This document shows positions 1 through 8,226 of a stretch of 64,000 nucleotides of DNA, piece by piece. The stretch spans positions 1,364,001 through 1,428,000 of the forward strand of contig NZ_CP087724.1 in assembly GCF_024972755.1 (NCBI RefSeq). Direction: 5' to 3'. Every line of letters starts with the position of its first letter. The first letter of the stretch is position 1. The translations under genes and the position numbers were made by a program. The DNA is from Halanaeroarchaeum sp. HSR-CO (GTDB taxonomy: Archaea > Halobacteriota > Halobacteria > Halobacteriales > Halobacteriaceae). The notes beneath the pieces are model-generated. The model did no database searches. It saw nothing but the letters and a program-made list of their open reading frames with translations, and was not told the DNA's origin.

Positions 1-616
1 CGCTCTCTACATCGTGGTCCGCCAGTAGCTCTGGAAGACAGAATCTGGATTCGTCCTGCTGATTTTCGACGACGACGGGCTGTTCGGTCGACAGGGTATA
101 GGCCGCCTGTGTATCATCCGAGACGGCCGAAACAGTGGCGGAGCCCACTGCACCGTCCTCCCATCCAGTTCCCTGTCGTAAAACGAGTTCCGTCCCCGTT
201 GCGTCGAGTTCGAGCACCTTGCAGTACTCCAGATCCAGGACCGCCGCGACGTGCTCGACAGCCGTATCCAGTAGCGCGTCGAGATTGCGATCTTCCAGTG
301 CCCGTTGACCGAGCGATGCGATCACCTCCTCCTGGCGAACGTATCGCTCGCGTTCTGATTCGGTGAACGGCCAGTCATTCGGTGGCGAATCGCGGGCTTC
401 GAAGGCTGTCCCAGGTGGCCACCAGACGCGTGCGCTGGCACCGACTTTCTTGGTTTCGAGCATCCCTTCGTCGACGAGTCTGGTGAGTCGGTCGTAGGTG
501 CTTCGTCGCCCCAAGTCGAGTCGTTCGGCGACTTCGTTCGTCCCGAGCGGTTCGAAAGCCTCGTCGAAGACCGCGAGTGTTTCCAGGAGCGGTTCGGTCA
601 ACGAACTGTCACTCAT
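1..616 (-). CDS. HTH-GAF transcriptional regulator, C-terminus outside window
   Basis: The gene is read leftward from the ATG at 614-616 and is open to base 1, so only about 205 N-terminal residues are visible. Residues 1-60 form a winged helix (TNEVAERLDLGRRSTYDRL, then a wing with KKVGASARVWW). A GAF-like sensory domain starts near residue 95 (LGQRALEDRNLDALLDTAVE, then LEYCKVLELD). Haloarchaeal regulators of this plan usually continue into a second HTH of the bacterioopsin-activator (Bat) type, but that part lies outside the window. The ligand is unknown. It stands apart from the next gene, which is on the other strand. Confidence 0.75.
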   Translation of the reverse strand, partial: MSDSSLTEPLLETLAVFDEAFEPLGTNEVAERLDLGRRSTYDRLTRLVDEGMLETKKVGASARVWWPPGTAFEARDSPPNDWPFTESERERYVRQEEVIASLGQRALEDRNLDALLDTAVEHVAAVLDLEYCKVLELDATGTELVLRQGTGWEDGAVGSATVSAVSDDTQAAYTLSTEQPVVVENQQDESRFCLPELLADHDVES

Positions 617-853
617 TGCCGTCTACTGGAGACCGACAGCCTTCAACCCTCCGCTGGCGGAGGTCCGGTCGGAAGTGATTCCGGCACTGGATGGCTATCA
701 TCGGTCGATAAACAGTATCGTACGCCGTTTCCATCTGGTTATGAGGGATCGTGGGAATCTCCGTGTAGAACCCAATGGGTTGGGGCTTCATCTTATCGGG
801 ATACGGCGCATAGGAGGAGGTGTCCACCGATCGATGTCGGTGGGGGGAAGACA

Positions 854-1183
854 ATGGTTACTGAATTAAACAGCGTGGACTCGGGTGACGATGCCCGTAT
901 CGCTGAAGGAGACCGGCATCGGATACTGGCCAACGATCGCCGTCGGACCGTCATTGCGGTCCTGCGAGCGTCCTCGACGCCGATTTCGCTCGACGCCCTC
1001 GCGGCTCGAGTCGACCACCGGACCGAGGAACTGGCCCAGCGAGAGACCGATCACATCGCGAACGTCGCGATCGGGCTCCATCACAATCATCTGCCGAGGC
1101 TGGCCGAAATGGGCGTTATCTCGTACGACCCTGAGACGACGTACGTGGATACGTGCGTGGACCTCGGTCAGCTCACAGATTGA
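854..1183 (+). CDS. small winged-helix protein (DUF7344-like)
   Basis: This 109-residue acidic protein matches the pattern of the short haloarchaeal winged-helix family I know as DUF7344. It has an N-terminal segment with NDRRRTVIAVLRASSTPISL, then a helix-turn-helix, then HHNHLPRLAEMGVISYDPET, the usual recognition-helix and wing end of these proteins. The ATG at 854 follows a purine-rich GGGGGGAAG stretch that may act as a ribosome site. Such proteins are presumed DNA-binding regulators; no target can be seen here. It converges on the UspA gene. Confidence 0.7.
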   Translation: MVTELNSVDSGDDARIAEGDRHRILANDRRRTVIAVLRASSTPISLDALAARVDHRTEELAQRETDHIANVAIGLHHNHLPRLAEMGVISYDPETTYVDTCVDLGQLTD

Positions 1184-1300
1184 ATCGGTGGACACTTTCA
1201 ACTACGGTGCCGTCGCCTTGACAGGAGCGGACCGTTCAACCGTCTTCGATTTATCTCGTCGACATCGCCCGGGCGAGATGGCCGCGACCGCTCGACACCC

Positions 1301-1723
1301 TCAATGGACGACGACGACGGGTATCTCCGAGCGTCTGACGACCTGTTCGGCCACGCTTCCGAACATGACACGGCCGACACCGGATAAGCCCCGGTTCCCG
1401 ATCACGATCTCGTCGATGTCGTTCTCTTCTGCATACGTCAGGATTTGGTTACTCGGTTTCCCCGTTACGTATGCCGTATCGATGGTGGCTCCCAGCTCCT
1501 CCGCGGTGGCTCGAATGGTATCGAGTATCTCTCGTGCCTCCGCTTTCTCGTCCTCGACCTGTGGAAGGTCCTCGAGATCTTCCATGAACGCCGAGAAGTA
1601 CCCCTCCGGGAGTTCAACGACGTGGAGAGCGGTGATATCGCCGTCCGGGAAGTGATTGACTGCGTACTCCACTGCTCGCTCGGAGTGTTCCGAACCGTCG
1701 ACAGGAACGAGTATATTACTCAT
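1301..1723 (-). CDS. universal stress protein, single domain
   Basis: This 140-residue UspA-family protein starts with the canonical first strand SNILVPVDGSEHSERA. Near the C-terminus it has the nucleotide-binding loop G-2x-G-9x-G-[ST] (GNRGLSGVGRVMFGSVAEQVV), so it is predicted to bind ATP. It is cytosolic and probably a homodimer. A TATA-like TTTAATA at 1748-1754, read leftward, is centred 28 bases before the ATG, so the message is probably leaderless. It is one of four UspA genes in this window. The physiological signal cannot be read from sequence. Confidence 0.9.
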   Translation of the reverse strand: MSNILVPVDGSEHSERAVEYAVNHFPDGDITALHVVELPEGYFSAFMEDLEDLPQVEDEKAEAREILDTIRATAEELGATIDTAYVTGKPSNQILTYAEENDIDEIVIGNRGLSGVGRVMFGSVAEQVVRRSEIPVVVVH

Positions 1724-1747
1724 AGATGAACATACGAGGTAGCCAAC

Positions 1748-1754
1748 TATTAAA
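1748..1754 (-). promoter_or_regulatory. TATA box of the UspA gene
   Basis: TTTAATA on the minus strand is centred 28 bases upstream of the ATG at 1723, the spacing of an archaeal leaderless promoter. Confidence 0.5.
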
Positions 1755-1791
1755 CTATAGGGTGGTTCCCGTGGAGTAATTCCACAGGTCC

Positions 1792-2805
1792 CTATTCCCG
1801 CGGGGCCAGCGCCCGCATCGTCTCTCGGCGTTCAGCCTCGTCCATCGGTCCGAAGAAGCTCACCTGGACGGCGTCAACGCCGTCCACTGCTTCGAATCGC
1901 TCCAGTTGTTCACGAGCTTCGTTGGGCGTTCCTGCTGCGACGAGGTCGTCGAGTAGTTCGTCTGGAATCGACGCGAGGGCCACGTCGCGGTCACCATCGT
2001 CCCACGCGGTTCGAACCGCCTCCGTGACGTCCATCCATCCTGCATCGGCGATTGCCTTGCGGTAATACGGTCCGTACCGAGCGATCATGAACGCGACGTG
2101 CTGGCGTGCATACCGTCGTGCTCGCGAGCTATCCTCGATTGCACCCGCTCGAAGGTGTGGGGTGACCAGGAGTTGGTCCGCGGATCTGTCGCCGAGTTCG
2201 GCACCACGCCGGAGGTCGGTCAGTCGCTCCTCGAGCGCATCGATGGTGAGCAATTGCGGCACCCAGCCGTCGGCGAATCGGCCGGCCATCTCGGTCGCTT
2301 TGGGGCCCAGTGAAGCGACATCTACCGGTGCGGGTGGTTTCGGGGGCGGGGATTCGAGTTTCAACGTGTTCGGTGAGAATATCTCCCCGTCGTAGTCGAG
2401 TCGGTCTCCGGACTGTACCTGTCTGACGATCTCGATAGCCTCGCGGACGTGTCGCAGCGGCCGGTCGAAATCGACGCCGTGCCACCGCTCGACGAGTGCT
2501 GGCGAGGATGCGCCGAGTCTGAGCCGGAACCGACCGCCGCTCAGCTCCTGCAGTGTCGCGGCGGTCTGCCCCAGCGTCGTCGGCGTTCTGGAAAACGGTG
2601 AGAGGACGTCGTCGGCGATTCCGATGTCGGTGGTACGTTCTGCGAGCAGTCCGAGGACGAGCGGAACGTTTCGCCCGTTGGTCTCGCCCATGGTCACGAA
2701 CCCGTATCCCAGTTTCTCGGCCAGCTGAGCCGTATCGACGGCTGCGTCGATGTCGTCGTACGCATTCATCGAGAGGACCAAACCGCGGTTGGTATTTTCT
2801 GGCAT
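1792..2805 (-). CDS. LLM-class flavin/F420-dependent oxidoreductase
   Basis: This 337-residue protein is of the luciferase-like monooxygenase TIM-barrel fold. The N-terminus has LAEKLGYGFVTMGETNGRN, followed by GILA-type segments (LGLLAERTTDIGIADDVL) and the typical GGRFRLRLGAS strand with EAIEIVRQ. Archaeal members usually use coenzyme F420 (the 5,10-methylene-tetrahydromethanopterin reductase-like group), so F420 is the likely cofactor, but the substrate is unknown. The start is the first ATG of the frame and gives a normal N-terminal strand (RGLVLSMNAYDD). No operon partner overlaps it. Confidence 0.85.
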   Translation of the reverse strand: MPENTNRGLVLSMNAYDDIDAAVDTAQLAEKLGYGFVTMGETNGRNVPLVLGLLAERTTDIGIADDVLSPFSRTPTTLGQTAATLQELSGGRFRLRLGASSPALVERWHGVDFDRPLRHVREAIEIVRQVQSGDRLDYDGEIFSPNTLKLESPPPKPPAPVDVASLGPKATEMAGRFADGWVPQLLTIDALEERLTDLRRGAELGDRSADQLLVTPHLRAGAIEDSSRARRYARQHVAFMIARYGPYYRKAIADAGWMDVTEAVRTAWDDGDRDVALASIPDELLDDLVAAGTPNEAREQLERFEAVDGVDAVQVSFFGPMDEAERRETMRALAPRE

Positions 2806-3019
2806 GCCTATGACGGGTACCCCTCGGACCGTAAACGTTTCAGTTCGAATTGTTTGAGATGGGCCGATGTAACCTCGAACACGACACTGAGGTCAGGGGT
2901 GAATGTGCTGGCCGCTACGTCCACCATTGGGCCCTGGTGACCTTCGGCTGCGATTAAACAGTCTCACGAGGCGTTTTCGTGAACGTACTCGAGACGGAGA
3001 GCGTCAAGTCGACCGACGA

Positions 3020-3490
3020 TTACTGGACGTCGACGATCTCGACTTCGAACTCGAGTGTTTCACCGGCGAGCTCGTGATTGAAATCGACACGAACCGTCTC
3101 GTCATCGACGTGGACGAGAGTCCCGAGTTGTCCCTGTTGGGTCTGTACTTGCATTCCCTCTTCCGGCGCCTCTCCCTGCAGCATGTCCTCGAACTCGTCT
3201 CGCTCGTGTTCGATAATCTGCTCGTCTGTCTCCTCTCCATACGCCTCTTCTGGGGGGATGGTGACGGTGTCGGTGTCTCCGAGTTCCATGTCGAGGAGTG
3301 CGTCTTCGAGACCCGGGATGATCTGGCCGGCCCCGACCTCGACGGTCAGAGGAACGAACTCACGGTCCGGTTGGTCGGCCGCGATGCCCGCCTCTGTCGC
3401 AACCGCTTCGCGTGAGGTATCGAAGATGTCGCCGTCGGGAATGCGTCCGATATACTCCAGTGAAACCGTATCGCCGGATTGGATTGCCAT
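3020..3490 (-). CDS. FKBP-type peptidyl-prolyl isomerase (SlyD-like)
   Basis: This 156-residue cytosolic peptidyl-prolyl cis-trans isomerase and chaperone. The split FKBP core is clear: SGDTVSLEYIGRIPDGDIFDTS at the start, then PLTVEVGAGQIIPGLEDALLDMELGDTDTVTIPPEEAYG. An inserted IF domain follows (about residues 75-130), and the C-terminal strand is DFNHELAGETLEFEVEIVDVQ. This is the SlyD arrangement common in archaea. It lacks the His-rich metal tail of E. coli SlyD. It lies tail-to-head with the acidic protein upstream, about 60 bases away. Confidence 0.92.
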   Translation of the reverse strand: MAIQSGDTVSLEYIGRIPDGDIFDTSREAVATEAGIAADQPDREFVPLTVEVGAGQIIPGLEDALLDMELGDTDTVTIPPEEAYGEETDEQIIEHERDEFEDMLQGEAPEEGMQVQTQQGQLGTLVHVDDETVRVDFNHELAGETLEFEVEIVDVQ

Positions 3491-3552
3491 GTGAATAGGC
3501 GAACACCCAGGCGGATACGTCCTTGGGTTCGTCGACGCGAACGGCAGACGGG

Positions 3553-4134
3553 TTACTTTATGTACTCGTTCTCTCGCCAGTCGACACCGCTTGGTGCGTC
3601 GTCTGCCTCGGTCTGTTCTTCGACCACCTCGACCGTCGCCGGCCTGTCGTCGCCATCGACGACGCGAGTCGCCTCGAGTTCTCCATCGACCGCCGATATC
3701 GCCGTCAACTCTCCTTCCTCGGCTTCGAGTGCGAGTTCGCTCAGGACGGTGAACATCGGATACTGGATGGCGGTGTTGCGGAGGACTTCGTCACCGCGTC
3801 CGGCGAACCGCGCATATTCGACGAGTTCCGAGGGGATCGGTTCTTCCTCCTCGTCTGGTGCGCGACTGGCGTAGGGCTTGTGGTCCTCTGGTGGTTCCTC
3901 GTACACCCGTTTCTCGAAGACCTTCGCCTTCAACTGGGCTGTGGGAGTGTACTTGCTGAGTGATTTGTCACTGGCGACGGAACTGATGAGCAACCGGTTG
4001 TTGCGGCGCTCTATCTGGATGTCTTCGATCTCCGGGGGCAGATCGACCGTTTCGAAGAAGTCGTATACGTCTTCCAGTGGAAGACTGATGTTCGATCGGA
4101 GCGTGAAGACGGTCGGGGGGATTTCGTCGGACAT
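3553..4134 (-). CDS. conserved haloarchaeal acidic protein, function unknown
   Basis: This 193-residue soluble acidic protein has no membrane segment or known catalytic motif. The first half looks like a compact alpha/beta fold (LRSNISLPLEDVYDFFETV, then IEDIQIERRNNRLLISSVAS). A charged linker follows (PDEEEEPIPSELVEYARF), and then a helical segment. It ends in GVDWRENEYIK. I recall similar proteins across haloarchaea as an uncharacterised DUF family (possibly DUF7110), but I cannot confirm the number. It is oriented with the downstream FKBP gene and may be cotranscribed with it. Confidence 0.75.
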   Translation of the reverse strand: MSDEIPPTVFTLRSNISLPLEDVYDFFETVDLPPEIEDIQIERRNNRLLISSVASDKSLSKYTPTAQLKAKVFEKRVYEEPPEDHKPYASRAPDEEEEPIPSELVEYARFAGRGDEVLRNTAIQYPMFTVLSELALEAEEGELTAISAVDGELEATRVVDGDDRPATVEVVEEQTEADDAPSGVDWRENEYIK

Positions 4135-4564
4135 TATGTGTGGGAAATGGACGGGTTAGGCGCTCGTCCGGAAGTCGGCCGGTGGGATCGAAACGGACGA
4201 CCTGATCCCGTGACACCGGTTGGAAGGACTTCGGACTCTCTTGTTTCGGGCATCGGGCGCGACTCCGAAACCCGACCGGTACCATCGATTGTGGGTCGGT
4301 GAGCGGAGCGGTACCTGTCATCTCGAATGGACGACGGGTCAGGTACCATTTCGTCCGTATATTGTCCCCTCTCATGGATAAGGGCTCCGGGATTGGCGAA
4401 AGATGTCTCCCAACTGGTGACCGAAGATCCGCTCTACCGGCGAGGAGACCGCTCGACAGCTGAGCGAGTCGAATGTATCGTCGTCAAATAGAAATCGGAG
4501 CGTTCCGGGACGACGAGATTCGAGGTGTATCGAACCGTGTGACTTCGAGGTGGTTCGCTCGACG
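4135..4564. other. intergenic region, no supported gene
   Basis: The 430 bases between the acidic protein and the methyltransferase carry only short basic open frames that look like chance translations of high-GC DNA. A TATA-like GTATATTG lies at 4357-4364, but no convincing gene starts at the right distance in either direction, so it could drive a non-coding transcript or be fortuitous. Confidence 0.5.
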
Positions 4565-5182
4565 TCATCGGCCGTTCCGCGCGAAGACTCGCATGGTATT
4601 GTTTCCAATATCACTCGCGTGGACCTGCGAGAACCTCTCGTCGTCGAAGACGTCTCGCCAGTTCCGGTACGTAATCGGAAGCCCATCGATGTCGCGAACG
4701 CTGACGTCATCGCCATCACGGCGGTCCGCGCCTTCTATTTCGACGGTGATCAGCAACTGCTCCGTGATCCGGGCGAGCGAGTCGAAGACCCACTCGGCCT
4801 CGGAATGGATGTGCTGCAGTGTCTGGACGGAGTACACGACATCGTAGGCGTCGTCCGCCAGTGATTCGACGACCGATTCGATCGAGTCAGAAAAGAACGT
4901 GCCACGGTCGGCGAGGACCGGATACTCTTCGCGCATTACGTCGAGTGCCTCATCGTTGATCTCGACCCCGGCGACGTCCTCGTACCCGTGGTCGTGGAGA
5001 TACTTGAGGTGGCGGCCCGAACTACACCCGAGTTCGAGTATCGACGCGGTCTGAGAAACGTGCTCTTCGAGGGTCGATTCGAGGGCTTCGCTCACTTCGT
5101 CCGGGCCGTAGTAGGCGTAGTATCGGGGGGAGTACTCTCCGGTACGTGATGCCCACCGTGCACGGACGTCTGATGCATCCAC
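4565..5182 (-). CDS. SAM-dependent methyltransferase, class I
   Basis: This 205-residue protein has a Rossmann methyltransferase core. Motif I is ILELGCSSGRHLKYL (residues about 48-62), with the acidic ribose-binding residue in GVEINDEAL. Motif post-I/II is in YDVVYSVQTLQHI, a pattern of small-molecule methyltransferases. The N-terminal RWASRTGEYSPRYYAYYGPDE resembles the lead-in of haloarchaeal methyltransferases of unknown substrate. It is a single-gene unit and divergent from the DUF302 gene. Confidence 0.85.
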   Translation of the reverse strand: MDASDVRARWASRTGEYSPRYYAYYGPDEVSEALESTLEEHVSQTASILELGCSSGRHLKYLHDHGYEDVAGVEINDEALDVMREEYPVLADRGTFFSDSIESVVESLADDAYDVVYSVQTLQHIHSEAEWVFDSLARITEQLLITVEIEGADRRDGDDVSVRDIDGLPITYRNWRDVFDDERFSQVHASDIGNNTMRVFARNGR

Positions 5183-5324
5183 ACACAGAGTACCGCTCCT
5201 CCACGGAAAGTCTCACCGGTGACGGCGTCCGTCGGTGAGTTGGCCGAACTGTTCCGAACGTCGTATCCGGGTACGACGGCCCGAACCGTTCTATGAGCCC
5301 GGCCCGAACCTTCGCGCGTACAGA

Positions 5325-5717
5325 ATGACGTACACACATCGAATCGAACGAGACGGCGAGTTCGACGAAGTTGTCGAGGCGACCACCGAGGCGTTGGAAC
5401 AGGAGGGTTTCGGCGTCCTGACAGACGTCGACATCCAGTCGACGATGGCCGAGAAGCTAGGCGAAGACATGCGCCAGTACCGAGTTCTGGGTGCCTGTGA
5501 CCCGAGCGTCGCGCACGCGGGCATCGATGCCGAACCCGAACTCGGAGCTCTCCTCCCGTGTAACGTGGTCGTCCAGGAGATGGAGAGCGGGCGAATTGCG
5601 GTCAGCACGGTCGATCCGACCGCGCTCGTTGGCCTCACCGGCAATCGGGACCTCGAATCTGCGGCCGAGGGGGTAAGTGCCCGATTCGATTCGGTGCTCG
5701 AGGCCATCGACGAGTAG
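5325..5717 (+). CDS. DUF302 family protein
   Basis: This 130-residue protein has the DUF302 core: FDEVVEATTEALEQEGFGVLTDVDIQSTMAEKLG, the YRVLGACDPSVAHAGI motif, and LLPCNVVVQEMESGRIAVSTVDP. These match bacterial and archaeal DUF302 proteins, whose function is not settled. The conserved Cys of the LGACDP motif is kept. An in-frame upstream extension to 5235 is open but reads as basic junk, so I use the ATG at 5325, which gives the family N-terminus YTHRIERDGEFDEVV. Confidence 0.88.
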   Translation: MTYTHRIERDGEFDEVVEATTEALEQEGFGVLTDVDIQSTMAEKLGEDMRQYRVLGACDPSVAHAGIDAEPELGALLPCNVVVQEMESGRIAVSTVDPTALVGLTGNRDLESAAEGVSARFDSVLEAIDE

Positions 5718-5754
5718 TTGGGTCGCAATCGAAGGTCAGGTGACCTAGCAATGG

Positions 5755-5762
5755 AATTATGA
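5755..5762 (+). promoter_or_regulatory. TATA box of the winged-helix gene
   Basis: AATTATGA is centred about 28 bases before the ATG at 5787, suggesting a leaderless transcript. Confidence 0.45.
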
Positions 5763-5786
5763 TTACGCACCCCGAACCTTCGATGT

Positions 5787-6158
5787 ATGGATTCGCGCCC
5801 GCCCACCGTAGATGAGAATCCGCCCTTGCAGACGGTGCTCACCTCACTGACGGACGAGGACAGTCGGCGGATTCTCGAGAGCCTGAACGATCCACTCTCT
5901 GCCAGGGAGATTGCGGAGGTGTGTGATATCCCGCTCTCGACGACGTATCGGAAGTTGAACGTCCTCTCGGAGGCATCGTTGGTGTCCGAACGGATCGACG
6001 TGAGCGAGCCGGGCAAACACACCACCCGATACAAGGCGGATTTCGAGAAGGTCACGGTGAAATTGAACGAGGACGGGGAGTTTCAGGTCGATGTCGCAAC
6101 GGAGATAGCAGGCAGGGACTCCGTGTTGTCCACTCGATGGCAGGAGATAACCCATTGA
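5787..6158 (+). CDS. ArsR/winged-helix transcriptional regulator
   Basis: This 123-residue DNA-binding protein starts its winged helix near residue 15 (LQTVLTSLTDEDSRRILESLNDPLSAREIAE). The recognition helix follows in PLSTTYRKLNVLSEASLVSER, and a short beta tail starts with HTTRYKADFEKVTVKL. The pattern is that of haloarchaeal ArsR-like regulators. No cysteine metal site is evident; the only Cys is in VCDIPLS. It is preceded by the DUF302 gene in the same direction but has its own promoter-like box, so it may be independent. Confidence 0.82.
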   Translation: MDSRPPTVDENPPLQTVLTSLTDEDSRRILESLNDPLSAREIAEVCDIPLSTTYRKLNVLSEASLVSERIDVSEPGKHTTRYKADFEKVTVKLNEDGEFQVDVATEIAGRDSVLSTRWQEITH

Positions 6159-6321
6159 CCATTTTTGCTCCCTGACGGGGTGCGATTCCGCACGGGGCTA
6201 TTCGGGTCGTGTGTTTCCGTGGCAGTGGAGTGCGCTTTCCCATCCCGTCAGCGGTCGCCGCTCGGGTACGACCACAGAGCGTGCGGTGCTTGGCAGTCCC
6301 TACCCTTTAGACCGACACGAC

Positions 6322-6330
6322 TATATTATT
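6322..6330 (+). promoter_or_regulatory. TATA box of the DtxR-like regulator
   Basis: TATATTATT lies 29-37 bases upstream of the ATG at 6359, so the transcript is probably leaderless or nearly so. The operator palindrome at 6328-6343 overlaps its downstream edge. Confidence 0.6.
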
Positions 6331-6343
6331 AGAGCCGTCTAAT
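6328..6343. promoter_or_regulatory. predicted DtxR/MntR-family operator palindrome
   Basis: ATTAGAGCCGTCTAAT is a perfect inverted repeat: 6-base arms ATTAGA/TCTAAT around GCCG. It lies between the TATA box and the start codon of the DtxR-like regulator, where a bound dimer would block TBP/TFB or polymerase. Autoregulation is the simplest reading; the assignment to this regulator is inference from position. Confidence 0.6.
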
Positions 6344-6358
6344 CTTTAGCGTAATCAG

Positions 6359-7051
6359 ATGACCAGTGACGTTATGGAGGACTATCTCAAGACCATCTAC
6401 TCCCTCCAGCAGGACGTCGGTGCCCCAGTGCGAACGTCAACTATTGCCGAGCACCTGGACGTGACCCCACCGACAGTATCGAGTATGCTCTCGTCGCTCG
6501 AAGAGCGTGAATTGATCGTTCGAGAGAAGTATGCGGGTGCGGAGTTGACCGATGCAGGTGAACGGAAAGCTCTCGAAATTCTCCGTCATCATCGACTGAT
6601 CGAGTCGTTTCTCACCGAGTACCTCGACTACGAATGGTCCGAGGTTCACGACGAGGCCGACGTCCTCGAGCATCACATCAGTGAATCCTTCGAGCGACGC
6701 GTCGCGGAGGCACTCGATAATCCGACAGTGGATCCGCACGGGGACCCCATCCCCGATGCAGAACTGTCCAAACCCGTCACCGTCGACACCGATCCACTTG
6801 CCGACCACGACGCCGGTGAGACCGTCGTAATTGCTCGAGTCCGCGACCGGGACGTGGACGAACTCGAATATCTCGCCGACGTGGGCATCGTCCCAGGAAC
6901 GACGGTCACGGTCATCGACGTCGCACCAATCGGATTGTACTCGCTTGTCCACGAGGAGGGACGTGTCCAGCTTCCCGCGTCCATCGCCGAAGCGACTCAC
7001 GTATTCTCCGAAGCATCCGTGGAGCCCAGTGAGGAGGTGACCAGGACGTGA
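6359..7051 (+). CDS. metal-dependent DtxR/MntR/SirR-family repressor
   Basis: This 230-residue regulator has the three DtxR-family parts. The winged helix (residues 1-62) has DYLKTIYSLQQ and TVSSMLSSLEERELIVREKY. The metal-binding and dimerisation domain (65-140) has ALEILRHHRLIESFLTEYL and DEADVLEHHISE. The FeoA-type SH3 domain (about 145-220) has LEYLADVGIVPGTTVTVID. The family senses Mn(II) or Fe(II). The downstream neighbour is a TMEM165/GDT1-type cation transporter joined by a GTGA overlap, which favours manganese. A palindrome in the promoter suggests autoregulation. Confidence 0.9.
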   Translation: MTSDVMEDYLKTIYSLQQDVGAPVRTSTIAEHLDVTPPTVSSMLSSLEERELIVREKYAGAELTDAGERKALEILRHHRLIESFLTEYLDYEWSEVHDEADVLEHHISESFERRVAEALDNPTVDPHGDPIPDAELSKPVTVDTDPLADHDAGETVVIARVRDRDVDELEYLADVGIVPGTTVTVIDVAPIGLYSLVHEEGRVQLPASIAEATHVFSEASVEPSEEVTRT

Positions 7052-7749
7052 TCGGTTGGGAAGAGGTCTTCATCGTCGCGTTTACCACTCAGCTCGCGGC
7101 ACTCCCAGGCGAGAAGGTCCAGTTCATCATCGCCGGGCTTGCAACGAAGTATCGACCCTCCGTGGTCGTCGGTGCAGCAGGGTTGGCGTTCGGACTCTGG
7201 ACCGTCCTCGAGATCTGGGTCGGCAACGCGATCAGGACGGTCCTCCCCGGTGTGTACCTCACGGCCTTCACCGGGGGGCTTTTCGCCCTGTTCGCCATCT
7301 GGCTCTATCGGTCGGCCCCACGGGCGTCAGCTGAATCCTCTCGATCGAGTGGCGATGCGGAGGACCGCGTCGACGAGCTCGACCTCTCGCTCTTTGGCTA
7401 CGAGGTTCCGCAGTACCTCGGTGGATTCGTTCCGATCTTTCTCTTGATGGCCGCCGGCGAGTTCGGGGACAAGACCCAACTCGTGACCATCGGTCTCGCG
7501 GCTACCTACGGTGCCCATCCAGCTATCTGGTTCGGTGAGATGGCTGCGATCATCCCGGTTAGCATGGCGAACGCGGCCTTCTTCCACTCGTTCTCGCCGA
7601 AACTCGATCGGCGTCTCGCACACCTCGCCGGCGCGACGCTGTTCGCCGTGTTCGCAATCGATAGCATGCTGACCGTCGTCGCCGGGTTCTCGCTGTGGGA
7701 GACCACTGTCGATGCCATCGCCTCCGCCCTCCTGTTGCTGGTAGGCTAA
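7048..7749 (+). CDS. TMEM165/GDT1 (UPF0016) family cation transporter
   Basis: This 233-residue membrane protein has two homologous halves of three hydrophobic helices each. The second half carries the family motif E-x-G-D-K-T (AAGEFGDKTQLVTIGL). The first half has only LAALPGEKVQFIIAGL, so Glu is lost and Asp is replaced by Glu. The family moves Mn(II), Ca(II) or H+ across membranes. A charged loop (SSRSSGDAEDRVDELD) separates the halves. The start is the GTG that overlaps the repressor stop (GTGA), so translation is probably coupled. Its likely role is manganese homeostasis. Confidence 0.88.
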   Translation: MIGWEEVFIVAFTTQLAALPGEKVQFIIAGLATKYRPSVVVGAAGLAFGLWTVLEIWVGNAIRTVLPGVYLTAFTGGLFALFAIWLYRSAPRASAESSRSSGDAEDRVDELDLSLFGYEVPQYLGGFVPIFLLMAAGEFGDKTQLVTIGLAATYGAHPAIWFGEMAAIIPVSMANAAFFHSFSPKLDRRLAHLAGATLFAVFAIDSMLTVVAGFSLWETTVDAIASALLLLVG

Positions 7750-7781
7750 CCGCGACCTGCGTGCTTACGTGTCACACAATC

Positions 7782-7788
7782 AATATTA
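7782..7788 (+). promoter_or_regulatory. TATA box of the small membrane protein gene
   Basis: AATATTA is centred 27 bases before the ATG at 7812 and decides the start of this short gene. Confidence 0.5.
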
Positions 7789-7811
7789 TGCTGGAGCACA
7801 CATGGACCAGT

Positions 7812-8057
7812 ATGGTATTCGAGAACGTCACCGCCCTGGAATTGCACCTGCACACCAGCGAGGAGGCCCCCCTTCCGCCCGTCTCTCGCCCGGACCGGAG
7901 CGCGGACCGATCATCGAAAAAGGAGACGTCCACGCGGCGAGTCAGTCCGAAGACGATGGCCATCGCGATGCTCGTCGTGAGTATCAGTCTCTCGATCGTC
8001 GTCACCCTGGTCGTGCGGAGATTCCGCTCGAACGGGGACGACGAGGGTGCTGAATAG
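7812..8057 (+). CDS. small single-pass membrane protein, unknown function
   Basis: This 81-residue protein has a polar N-terminal half (FENVTALELHLHTSEEAP) and one C-terminal transmembrane helix (MAIAMLVVSISLSIVVTLVVRRF) with Arg residues at the end. The helix is likely anchored with a short acidic tail inside. An upstream in-frame ATG at 7788 exists, but the TATA box at 7782-7788 places transcription start close to 7812. I do not recognise a function. It follows the metal-transport pair but has its own promoter. Confidence 0.6.
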   Translation: MVFENVTALELHLHTSEEAPLPPVSRPDRSADRSSKKETSTRRVSPKTMAIAMLVVSISLSIVVTLVVRRFRSNGDDEGAE

Positions 8058-8226
8058 TGACTGGCCAGGCCGGTCGGTGAGACTCGGGTTTCGCCAGTCT
8101 TTCTCAGTACCGAGTCATCTACACAATGTATTTATGCTGAACCGGTGAACCTCTAGATGCGTCGTCCTCGAACAGTACCGCCGTACGAACGTCGTGGTGA
8201 CGTAGTCACCGAACGGACCCGATGAC

